DNA of 64,000 bases, from NCBI GenBank assembly GCA_934457145.1, contig CAKSHP010000004.1:55794-119793 (forward strand), written 5' to 3'. Shown piece after piece: positions 43,426 through 50,809 of the stretch. The translations under genes and the position numbers were made by a program. The stretch comes from an uncultured Clostridia bacterium (lineage in GTDB: Bacteria; Bacillota; Clostridia; UBA1381; UMGS1253). Position 1 is the first letter of the stretch, and every line of letters begins with the position of its first letter. The notes beneath the pieces are model-generated. The model saw nothing but the letters and a program-made list of their open reading frames with translations. It was not told the origin of the DNA and did no database searches.

Positions 43426-44574
43426 ATGTGGTTTTTACAAGAAGATATGCTTTTAAAGCTTCTTTTGTGTACTGCGGTTTTTATTTTTGGGATTTATGCG
43501 TTTGAAAAGCTTAAGATAAAACAGCATTTTAAAATTTTCAGCGCGCTTTTAAGCGCGGCGCTGATGTTTAGTTATTCAAAAGAGCTTGGACTGATTTACA
43601 CAGCATACGTACTGCTCAGTTATGCTATGATTGTGATAATGCGGAAAATTAAAAAATGCAGAAAAGGTTTTTTTGTTGTTTTCTGCATTTTATTTGCGCT
43701 GCCGTTTTTTGCGTACAGAATAACGCCTGTTAAGAATTATTTCGGCTTTACGATAGTGCTTATCGGATTTGCATATAATATGCTAAAGGCAATCGATGCG
43801 CTTTTTTACACATACTATACTGATGAAAAAATAGAATTTACAGACTATGCAAACTTTATTTTGTTTTTCCCCGTGTTTACATCGGGACCGATATTTCGCT
43901 ACCGTGATTTTCACAAAGCCTTTGAAAACATTAAACCGCTGACGGCGGCATCTATGGAATACGGAATCAAACGCTTTATTTTGGGCATGTTTAAAAAGGT
44001 GGTTCTGATTACGCTTTTGAATATGGTTTTTGAAAAGCTTACGGCAATTGAACAGTATCACTTTTATCAAAGCATTGCAACGATAGCTTTGGCATATCTT
44101 ATTTTGTATCTTGATTTGTCGGGATACAGCGATATGGCGATAGGAATCGGAAGACTCACGTCTATGGAGGTGCCGGAAAACTTTAAACAGCCGTGGAGCG
44201 CTGCAAGCTTTACGCAGTTTTGGCGAAAGTGGCACGTTACATTAAGCGACTGGATACGCGAACACATCTTTGTTGTTGTGCAGGGAAAAAGGTTAAACAA
44301 GTATCAGTCGGCGCTTATCGGATTTGTGACAATGATTGTTATGAGCCTGTGGCATGAGTTTACGCTGATAACTCTTATAGGCGGAATATATATGGGTTTG
44401 TTTTTGGTTATTGAAAACATTTTTTCGCTGTCAACGTTTAATGTCAGAAAAGAAAAAAAATATAAATATGTTTTGCGCTGCTTTTTGGTAAACTTTTTCT
44501 TTGCGGTAAATGCGCTGACCTTTTCGCTCGATATATCGAAAGTGGTTGATATTTTGAAAGGATTGGTAAGGTGA
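43426..44574 (+). CDS. MBOAT-family membrane O-acyltransferase (DltB-like)
   Basis: 382 residues with about ten membrane segments. MBOAT proteins move an acyl group from a carrier or CoA across the membrane. Signatures are LDLSGYSDMAIGIGRL, QFWRKWHVTLSDWIREHIF (His270) and the catalytic histidine His310 in SLWHEF. It follows the carrier gene by 23 bp. By analogy with DltB it should take the acyl group from the carrier on the inner face and deliver it outside. The DltD-like gene begins one base after its stop. Confidence 0.93.
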   Translation: MWFLQEDMLLKLLLCTAVFIFGIYAFEKLKIKQHFKIFSALLSAALMFSYSKELGLIYTAYVLLSYAMIVIMRKIKKCRKGFFVVFCILFALPFFAYRITPVKNYFGFTIVLIGFAYNMLKAIDALFYTYYTDEKIEFTDYANFILFFPVFTSGPIFRYRDFHKAFENIKPLTAASMEYGIKRFILGMFKKVVLITLLNMVFEKLTAIEQYHFYQSIATIALAYLILYLDLSGYSDMAIGIGRLTSMEVPENFKQPWSAASFTQFWRKWHVTLSDWIREHIFVVVQGKRLNKYQSALIGFVTMIVMSLWHEFTLITLIGGIYMGLFLVIENIFSLSTFNVRKEKKYKYVLRCFLVNFFFAVNALTFSLDISKVVDILKGLVR

Positions 44575-44575
44575 T

Positions 44576-45469
44576 ATGAAAAAGAATGTTAGATTTACCG
44601 GATTTGTTTTTGTGCTTATAGCTGTTTGGATTATTTCAGACGTTTTTTTAACGTTTACCGATCCGGTTTCCCACTCGGCATATTTTCCGAAAAACGATTT
44701 TGAAATTACAAAAATGAAGCACCCGGAAAAGGTTTGGGACAAGGTGTTTTACGGAAGCTCGGTTGTGGTTAATTCGTATATTGAAGAAGAAAGCGGGAGC
44801 GGATATTATAACCTTGGAATAAGCTACGGAACAGTGTCTGATATTTATGAGATGATTGAAAAAAAATATATAACTGTCGGCAGCGAGCTGGTTATAGGCT
44901 TAAACGATGTGACCTTTGTTGACTGGCTTGACACAAACCCGACCTATCCGTGGCACAAAAAGTGGTATCAGCATTATGTATATTTCAGAAGAGATAATAT
45001 ATGCCCGTTTTTAAAAGACGCATTTTCAAATGTAATGGCAAAGAAAAATCCGTTTGCAGAGCCTTTGTATACAAATCCGGGAAAGCTTTATGTTTACGGC
45101 GCGCTTTCTGATGAAGAGCTTGAAAAAAGCAACGAATCAATGCTTGAAAGGTTCGGAGGCTGCACGGTTGATAAAGATTGCAGAAAAAATTTTGCGGATT
45201 TGGAAAAGCTTATAAAAATATGCAAAAAGAAAAATATCCGCTTAAGAGCCGTGTGGATGCCGTGGAATCCGTCGGTTGAAGTGTATGATTTTGCAAAACA
45301 GGTTCAGGCGCGCGCGAATGAGATTTTTGATAAAAACGGTATTGAAGTGCTTGACATGACAAACGCTATGGCAAAAGAGTGTTTTTATGATATAGGACAT
45401 ATGGACTACGGCTGGGGCGCATCGCAGTTTACAAAAAAGATTGAGCCGTTTTTAACGGAAGGAAAATGA
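44576..45469 (+). CDS. DltD-like SGNH-fold membrane-anchored protein
   Basis: 297 residues with one N-terminal membrane anchor (about 8-28) and an outer domain. DltD-like catalytic elements are visible: the serine motif GSS (60-62, in VFYGSSVVVNS) and a C-terminal Asp-x-x-His pair, Asp272 and His275 in DIGHMDYGWGA, close to the DltD pattern. It should transfer the acyl group to the final extracellular acceptor. It is shorter than canonical DltD. It starts one base after the MBOAT stop, which implies coupled translation. Confidence 0.82.
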   Translation: MKKNVRFTGFVFVLIAVWIISDVFLTFTDPVSHSAYFPKNDFEITKMKHPEKVWDKVFYGSSVVVNSYIEEESGSGYYNLGISYGTVSDIYEMIEKKYITVGSELVIGLNDVTFVDWLDTNPTYPWHKKWYQHYVYFRRDNICPFLKDAFSNVMAKKNPFAEPLYTNPGKLYVYGALSDEELEKSNESMLERFGGCTVDKDCRKNFADLEKLIKICKKKNIRLRAVWMPWNPSVEVYDFAKQVQARANEIFDKNGIEVLDMTNAMAKECFYDIGHMDYGWGASQFTKKIEPFLTEGK

Positions 45470-45471
45470 GT

Positions 45472-45594
45472 ATGAAAAAGAAAGTGTTTAAAATATTATA
45501 CGACATTTTAATTATGGCGATGTATATTGCCATGGTGTTTTTGATTATGATTTTCTTTACGGGAAACGGCGTGTTTATTTACGAAGGACTTTGA
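45472..45594 (+). CDS. DltX-like 40-residue membrane microprotein
   Basis: Reads MKKKVFKILYDILIMAMYIA then a hydrophobic stretch and ends GNGVFIYEGL. One membrane helix (about 11-29) leads to an extreme C-terminal FIY motif. DltX of the D-alanylation pathway is a similar-sized peptide with a conserved C-terminal FIYxxF-type motif whose tyrosine takes part in acyl relay between DltB and DltD. Here the last aromatic is Leu (FIYEGL). GGAAGG lies eight bases before the ATG, two bases after the DltD-like stop. Canonical dltX heads its operon; here it closes the series. Confidence 0.8.
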   Translation: MKKKVFKILYDILIMAMYIAMVFLIMIFFTGNGVFIYEGL

Positions 45595-45610
45595 TAAAGA
45601 GAGGATATCT

Positions 45611-46072
45611 ATGGAAAAGAAAGTGAGCGATTCATACACCGAACAGGTGCAGATTTTAACGCAGTCGAGCATGAACGGTTTCGGCAGACTGTTCGGCGGA
45701 GTTTTGATGCAGTGGATAGATGTTGTTGCGGCGGTTACCGCAAGACGTCACTGTGAAAAAAATGTGACAACGGTTTTGGTTGAAAGGCTGGAGTTTAAAA
45801 AGCCGGCACGGGCAAACGACACGGTTCTTTTAACGGGAAACATAACATATGTGGGAAAAACATCTATGGAGGTGTGCGTAAACACATATGTTGAAGAATT
45901 AAACGGAAATAAAAGCCTTATAAACAGGGCATATGTTGTTATGGTTGCACTGGATGAAAATGATAAACCCTGCGAAGTACCGAAGCTTATTTTAACCACA
46001 GAGGAAGAAAAACGGCAGTGGGAAATGGGAAAAGCAAGAAAAGAGGCAAGGGCGAAAAACTCGGTAAAATAA
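45611..46072 (+). CDS. Hotdog-fold acyl-CoA thioesterase-like protein
   Basis: 153 residues of the acyl-CoA thioesterase (4HBT/YciA-ACOT) type. Visible features are MNGFGRLFGGVLMQWIDVVAAVTARRHC, which includes the substrate-binding Asp in the WIDVVA turn, then VLVERLEFKKPA and a C-terminal basic tail. GAGAGGATATCT precedes the ATG. It lies 16 bp after the DltX-like gene with no terminator between, so it is probably in the same transcript, where it could unload mischarged carrier (inference). It could equally be a general CoA thioesterase. Confidence 0.85.
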   Translation: MEKKVSDSYTEQVQILTQSSMNGFGRLFGGVLMQWIDVVAAVTARRHCEKNVTTVLVERLEFKKPARANDTVLLTGNITYVGKTSMEVCVNTYVEELNGNKSLINRAYVVMVALDENDKPCEVPKLILTTEEEKRQWEMGKARKEARAKNSVK

Positions 46073-46096
46073 AAACAAACCGGAAAAACAGTGCGC

Positions 46097-46125
46097 TTGA
46101 CTTTTGAAAAAAAGAGGTATATAAT
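46097..46125 (+). promoter_or_regulatory. Promoter of the metallochaperone pair
   Basis: TTGACT (46097-46102) and TATAAT (46120-46125) with a 17-bp spacer. Confidence 0.85.
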
Positions 46126-46126
46126 A

Positions 46127-46157
46127 ATTACGGTATGCAGAATAACTATACTGTAAT
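46127..46157. promoter_or_regulatory. Dyad at the transcription start, candidate metalloregulator operator
   Basis: ATTACGGTAT-N11-ATACTGTAAT, ten-bp arms with one mismatch, directly downstream of the -10. A repressor bound here would block initiation. The neighbouring genes suggest a metal-responsive factor, but it does not match a Zur box I can name. Confidence 0.5.
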
Positions 46158-46184
46158 GCATATTTTGGAAGGAATGTTGATACA

Positions 46185-47264
46185 ATGGACAAAAAAATTA
46201 AAATTGATATTTTTTCAGGCTTTTTGGGAGCCGGAAAAACAACACTTATAAAAAAGCTTATATCCGAAGCTTACAAAGGAGAACAGATTGTTTTAATTGA
46301 AAACGAATTTGGTGAAATCGGAATAGACGGTGGATTTTTAAAAGATGCGGGAATTACGATTAATGAAATGAACTCGGGCTGCATATGCTGCAGTTTGGTG
46401 GGTGATTTCGGAAAAGCGCTTAAAAAGGTGATTGATGAGTATGCGCCGGACAGAATTTTGATAGAGCCGTCCGGAGTGGGAAAATTAAGCGATGTTATGA
46501 AAGCAGTTAACGATGCTGCACAGCACGGCGCTTATCTTAACAGTTACACGACTGTTGCGGACGCGGGAAAATGCAAAATGTATCTTAAAAATTTCGGCGA
46601 GTTTTTCGGCGATCAGATAGAGCATGCGGGCTGCATAGTTTTAAGCCATACTGATAATATGAGCGATGAAAAGATTGCAGTTGCAACAAAACTTATACGC
46701 GAGCATAACAAAACGGCAGTTATTGTTACAACTCCGTGGCCGAAGCTTGACGGCAAGCAGCTTTTGCAGGCAATTGAAAGAACAGACACGCTGGAGGCAG
46801 ATCTGGAAAAATTAAAGCATGAGCATCATGAACATGATGAAGACTGCACATGCCATGACCATGAACATCATCACGATCACGAACATCACCATGACCATGA
46901 CCATGACCATGATCACGAGCATGACGAAAACTGCACATGCGGCTGTCACGACCACGATCATGAGCATCACCATCATCACCATGCCGACGAAGTGTTTGCA
47001 AGTGTGGGTGTTGAAACTGCCAATAAATACACGGCAAAAGAAATAGAAGAAGCGCTTACAGATCTCGGAAACGAGGCAAAATACGGCGTTATATTAAGAG
47101 CCAAGGGAATTGTGGCTGCAAGCGATAAAGATGAGTTTATTCATTTTGACTATGTGCCCGGCGAGCCCAATGTGAGATACGGAAGCAGTGCGGTAATAGG
47201 CAGACTTTGTGTTATAGGCTCAAAAATCAACGAAGAAAAAATCAAAGAGCTGTTTCGCATTTGA
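46185..47264 (+). CDS. G3E-family GTPase metallochaperone (COG0523) with His-rich loop
   Basis: 359-residue P-loop GTPase of the CobW/COG0523 group, which deliver metal, often zinc, to target proteins. Walker A is GFLGAGKT (12-19) and the metal-binding GCICC motif is at 65-69, followed by LIEPSGVGK. Between about 209 and 266 is a loop with about 27 His and 5 Cys, a likely metal store or sensor. A CobW C-terminal domain follows (about 285-359). GGAAGGAATG lies before the ATG. A promoter and dyad sit directly upstream. Confidence 0.92.
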   Translation: MDKKIKIDIFSGFLGAGKTTLIKKLISEAYKGEQIVLIENEFGEIGIDGGFLKDAGITINEMNSGCICCSLVGDFGKALKKVIDEYAPDRILIEPSGVGKLSDVMKAVNDAAQHGAYLNSYTTVADAGKCKMYLKNFGEFFGDQIEHAGCIVLSHTDNMSDEKIAVATKLIREHNKTAVIVTTPWPKLDGKQLLQAIERTDTLEADLEKLKHEHHEHDEDCTCHDHEHHHDHEHHHDHDHDHDHEHDENCTCGCHDHDHEHHHHHHADEVFASVGVETANKYTAKEIEEALTDLGNEAKYGVILRAKGIVAASDKDEFIHFDYVPGEPNVRYGSSAVIGRLCVIGSKINEEKIKELFRI

Positions 47265-47380
47265 TTTTAATTAAAAACGACATATTTTTTGTAAAATCTC
47301 TTATCATTTACTGACCTGCGGATGAGAGAAATCTGATTATTTGTTTGTGCCGGCGCAGGGCGGCGGAATGGAGAATTGTT

Positions 47381-48325
47381 ATGGCTGAAATACCGGTATA
47401 TCTTTTTACCGGCTTTTTAGAGGCGGGAAAAACAAAATTTATTCAGGAAACTCTTGAGGACAAAAGATTTAATAACGGCGAAAAAACGCTGCTTTTGATG
47501 TGCGAAGAGGGCATAGAGGAAATCGATGCATCAAAGTTTTCGGGAAGAAATGTGTATATACAGACAATTGAGGAGCAAAGCGAGCTTACGGGTGAACTTT
47601 TAAGCGGTTTGTATAAAAAATATAAATTTGAGCGTGCGGTTGTGGAGTATAACGGTATGTGGATGCTTGATGCTCTTTATGCAAATATGCCTAAGGGGTG
47701 GACGGTGTATCAGGAAATGATGTTTGCCGATTGCAAAACGTTTCTGGCATATAACTCCAATATGCGTTCGCTTATGGCAGATAAGCTAAAAAGCGCGGAG
47801 ATGGTAATCTTTAACCGCGCCGACGACACGGTTGACAAAGAGGCGTTTCATAAAATTGTGCGCACGATGAGCAAAAACGCTCAGATTGCATATGAGTACA
47901 GCGACGGGCATGTTGAATATGATGAGATAGAAGATCCGCTTCCGTTTGACATAGATGCTCCCGTTATTGAAATTAAAGACGAAGATTATGCAATTTGGTA
48001 CAGAGATATGGCAGAGGACATGAAAAAATACGACGGAAAGGTTGTAAGCTTTACGGCGCTTGCTGCCAAAAATGCAAAAATTCCGCCGGACGTTTTCATT
48101 GCCGGGCGCCATATTATGACTTGCTGCGCGGAAGATATAACTTACAGCGCACTTGTTTGCGAATATGAAGATGCAAAGAAAATTAAAAATAAAAGCTGGG
48201 TTAAAATAAAAGCCAGGTTTACTCACAGATATCATGCGCTGTATCAGAGCGACGGCCCTGTTTTAAAGATTATATCGGTTGAAAAGGGAAAAGAGCCGGA
48301 AAATCCGGTTGCAACGTTTTATTAA
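47381..48325 (+). CDS. G3E-type P-loop protein fused to a DUF1980-like domain
   Basis: 314 residues from the ATG at 47381, after ATGGAGAATTGTT. The N-terminal half is a divergent CobW-like P-loop domain with GFLEAGKT (11-18) but lacks the CxCC motif. The C-terminal part (about 215-314) resembles the YcgQ/DUF1980 domain (GRHIMTCCAEDI, WVKIKARF, GPVLKIISVEKGKEPENP). In other Firmicutes DUF1980 proteins pair with a DUF318 permease and COG0523 GTPases; no permease is here. It lies 116 bp after the first GTPase, probably in the same transcript. Confidence 0.8.
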   Translation: MAEIPVYLFTGFLEAGKTKFIQETLEDKRFNNGEKTLLLMCEEGIEEIDASKFSGRNVYIQTIEEQSELTGELLSGLYKKYKFERAVVEYNGMWMLDALYANMPKGWTVYQEMMFADCKTFLAYNSNMRSLMADKLKSAEMVIFNRADDTVDKEAFHKIVRTMSKNAQIAYEYSDGHVEYDEIEDPLPFDIDAPVIEIKDEDYAIWYRDMAEDMKKYDGKVVSFTALAAKNAKIPPDVFIAGRHIMTCCAEDITYSALVCEYEDAKKIKNKSWVKIKARFTHRYHALYQSDGPVLKIISVEKGKEPENPVATFY

Positions 48326-48327
48326 TA

Positions 48328-48364
48328 AAAAAATTCTGCCTTGTTTTCGGGCAGAATTTTTTTT
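48328..48364 (+). terminator. Intrinsic terminator
   Basis: AAAATTCTGCC / GGCAGAATTTT stem followed by more T. Confidence 0.9.
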
Positions 48365-48392
48365 GATTCTGTGGCGGCGCTTTTATTTTTTC

Positions 48393-48421
48393 TTGTGTTT
48401 AAAACGGCGGTGTGATATAAT
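48393..48421 (+). promoter_or_regulatory. Extended -10 promoter
   Basis: TTGTGT (48393-48398), 17-bp spacer, and TGATATAAT with an extended -10 (hexamer 48416-48421). Confidence 0.75.
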
Positions 48422-48452
48422 AAAAATATATTAAGTAAGCGGAGGAAGAAAA

Positions 48453-49208
48453 GTGAAGGAACAAATTTATACAATACCTGTAAACGAAGCGTTTGACGAA
48501 AGCGACGGGTGTCCGTTTTGCAGCTTATATTTAAAGCTTGAAAAAGACCGCTGCGACTACACGCTCGGTGCGTCGATGATGGAGCCGGACGCAAGAATTT
48601 TAACAAATTCTCTGGGCTTTTGCAAAAAACACTTTGATATGCTTTTACAGATGCCAAACAAATTAAGCTTTGCGCTTGTGCTCGATACGCATATGCAGGA
48701 AGTAAGAAAAAAACATGATTTAAATAAAACTGCGGTTGAGTCGTGCAGAAAAAAATCGTTTTTTTCAAAGAAGGAAACGCCTGCGGGAGATGTTCTGGCA
48801 TCGAGCCTTTCGGAAATTGAAAATTCATGCTATATCTGCTCGCAGATTGAAAGTATAATGGCACGCTATGTTGAAGTGTTTTTCTATATGTATGAAAACG
48901 ACAAGGCTTTTAAAGAAAAGTTTGACAATGCGCCGTATTTTTGCATAAGACATTACAGAGAGCTTGTCATAAGTGCAAAAAAATATTTATCATCGGATAA
49001 ATACACGGAGTTTATAAAAAATATATTTGAAAAACAGAAAAAGGCTTTTGAAACATTAAATGATGATATTCACAAATTTACATTAAAATTTGACTACAGA
49101 AACCGTGATATGCCATGGGGGAGCGCAAAGGACGCTCCGAAAAGATGCACATATGTTTTAGGTTCAAAAATGCGGGCGGAGGATGAAAATGAAAAAGAAA
49201 ATAATTAG
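48453..49208 (+). CDS. DUF6062-like Cys/His-rich protein
   Basis: 251 residues, no signal or membrane segment. It is built from two similar modules, each a CxxC pair followed by a CxxxH helix: CPFC (20-23) with GFCKKHF, and CYIC (about 128-131) with YFCIRHY. This strongly suggests two metal sites. I recognise the arrangement of the DUF6062 family; no biochemical role is known to me. AGCGGAGGAAG lies before the GTG start. Its 3' end overlaps the next gene by 20 bases, so the two are coupled. Confidence 0.75.
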   Translation: MKEQIYTIPVNEAFDESDGCPFCSLYLKLEKDRCDYTLGASMMEPDARILTNSLGFCKKHFDMLLQMPNKLSFALVLDTHMQEVRKKHDLNKTAVESCRKKSFFSKKETPAGDVLASSLSEIENSCYICSQIESIMARYVEVFFYMYENDKAFKEKFDNAPYFCIRHYRELVISAKKYLSSDKYTEFIKNIFEKQKKAFETLNDDIHKFTLKFDYRNRDMPWGSAKDAPKRCTYVLGSKMRAEDENEKENN

Positions 49209-49722
49209 TGTTGTTATAATGTTTTTAATGATATTTGTATCTGCCGCTGCGGCGCAGAGCGTAAACGTGAAATGCGAAAGCAAAACGGAGCCAAAAAGCG
49301 AGGTTGCGCAGATAAATATAACAAAAGATGAAATGGCGCCGCTTTTAAGCGAGAGCGATATAATTTTTTACATAAAAGACAGCGCAGAAAAATATAAGGC
49401 GGATGGAATAAAAAGAATTGTGCTCAATTTGGACAGCGGCGTTGTAAACGAGGACAACATAGCAAACATTGTAAACGAAATTGATGTTATAAATGTTTTG
49501 GGCAGCGGAGATGCACATGTTACAAAAGACACAATTATAACATACAGCGATGCGGCAAATGACAGCAAAGAAAATGAAAACAGCCAAGGCAGTGCGGAAA
49601 ATAATAGTGATAATAAAAAGTCAAGCGAAAATAAGCTAAATTCAATTATATACACAACGCTAACCTTGCTTGCGATTGCTCTTATTGCACTCTTTGCGGC
49701 AAAAAAAGCAAAGAAAAAGTAG
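49189..49722 (+). CDS. Hypothetical signal-peptide protein with C-terminal membrane anchor
   Basis: 177 residues from the ATG at 49189, six bases after GGAGG. The alternative ATG at 49183 touches the ribosome site. A signal peptide (about 1-23, ending AAAAQS) precedes an acidic domain (about 35-120, KDEMAPLLSESDIIFYI, KRIVLNLDSGVVNEDNIANI), a Ser/Asn/Glu-rich linker (about 124-148), one membrane segment (about 151-170) and a Lys-rich tail. It is probably anchored outside the cell. I do not recognise the family. Confidence 0.65.
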   Translation: MKKKIISVVIMFLMIFVSAAAAQSVNVKCESKTEPKSEVAQINITKDEMAPLLSESDIIFYIKDSAEKYKADGIKRIVLNLDSGVVNEDNIANIVNEIDVINVLGSGDAHVTKDTIITYSDAANDSKENENSQGSAENNSDNKKSSENKLNSIIYTTLTLLAIALIALFAAKKAKKK

Positions 49723-49750
49723 GTTTTTGTATAAAAAGTTTTTATGTAAA

Positions 49751-49773
49751 GGCGGAGAAAAAAATTCTCCGCC
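49751..49773. terminator. Hairpin between convergent genes
   Basis: GGCGGAGAA / TTCTCCGCC perfect nine-bp stem with an A-rich loop. No long T run follows on either strand, so termination strength is uncertain. Confidence 0.5.
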
Positions 49774-49805
49774 TCTGCACGGCAGATAATTTATATGCCA
49801 AAGCA

Positions 49806-50627
49806 TTACGAAATTGTGCCGGTTATTGTTACAACCGCTGTGCCCGGATCGCCGTTTACCGCGCCGGGGATAGTGATGGTTTTTGTGCCTGTCGGAAGTG
49901 TTATGGTGTTTGTTGTTTGGTCAATTGTGTAGTCTGCGGGCTCATACGATGTTGTTATGCCGTTTTGAGTTACGCTCACGGCACTGACTGTGAAGTTATC
50001 GGGAAGCTTATCGGTTACAGTGATATTTTCGGCTGTCTGAGTGCCTGAGTTTTGTAGCGTGAGAGTGTAGGTTAAGCTTTGACCCTGGGATACGCTGCTG
50101 CGGTCGGCCTGTTTGTATATGCTTACAAGCGAGTATGGAGCTTCGGTTATGGTTTCGCTTGCGGTTTCGCTAAGCTGCGTTTCGCCGGCTGTTGCCAAAG
50201 CAGTTACAGTGTTTGTGATGGATTTTTCGGTTGTCGCGCTTGTGCGTGCGGAATACAAAAGTATAACGGTTTCGCCTGCCGGAACGACGGTGGCAACCGT
50301 AAATGTTGTGTTGCCGTTTACAGCAACACTGCTGAGCACACCGCCGACATATGCGTATGCGCTGTTTGCAACATAGCTTAAAGGCTTTGCAGCGCCGCCC
50401 ATATCATCGGTGAAAGTAAGAGAGGTTATTGCGCTGCCGCTGCTGTTTGTAAGATAAACGCTGTAAGCAACCGTGTCTTCCGGGGTGTATGAGCTGTTAA
50501 GCGCTGTTTTTGTTAAAGACAGCGGGGCTGTAATGTCGGTGGAGGTAATGTTTGAAACTGCGTTTTGCTTGGTTTGCGAGCCTAATGTGTTATACACGAT
50601 TGACGCCTGGTTGGTTATTGCTGCCAT
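49806..50627 (-). CDS. DUF11-repeat protein without signal peptide
   Basis: 273 residues from the ATG at 50627, after AAAGGAGAATTTTT. The longer frame to 50750 is A/T-rich upstream DNA. The N-terminus (MAAITNQASIVYNTLGSQTK) has no signal peptide. Two DUF11-type beta-sandwich repeats follow: LTKTALNSSYTPEDTVAYSV (about 35-150) and SIYKQADRSSVSQGQSLTYT (about 168-273). It is very rich in Thr, Ser and Ala. DUF11 proteins are normally surface-exposed, so export without a signal peptide or assembly on the spore surface are possibilities. A hairpin GAGCAA-CAAAA-TTGCTC lies in the leader (about 50655-50671). Confidence 0.75.
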   Translation of the reverse strand: MAAITNQASIVYNTLGSQTKQNAVSNITSTDITAPLSLTKTALNSSYTPEDTVAYSVYLTNSSGSAITSLTFTDDMGGAAKPLSYVANSAYAYVGGVLSSVAVNGNTTFTVATVVPAGETVILLYSARTSATTEKSITNTVTALATAGETQLSETASETITEAPYSLVSIYKQADRSSVSQGQSLTYTLTLQNSGTQTAENITVTDKLPDNFTVSAVSVTQNGITTSYEPADYTIDQTTNTITLPTGTKTITIPGAVNGDPGTAVVTITGTIS

Positions 50628-50809
50628 AAAAATTCTCCTTTCTTTAAATATTTGAGCAATTTTGTTGCTCACTACAATATATGTAAAAGACATAGATAAA
50701 GTGAAAAAAATGTCGAATAAATTTAAAAATTTATCACAAAACCAACACAAAACCGTGGTATCTTATATATAAACAAAAACAAATGTTAAAAAAAGGGATG
50801 ATTAAAATT

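Noticed and set aside
46806..46985. Frameshift or low-complexity artefact in the COG0523 gene
   Set aside because: The His-rich stretch stays in frame and such loops are common in COG0523 proteins. The Met-rich frame at 46819-47046 is its shadow.
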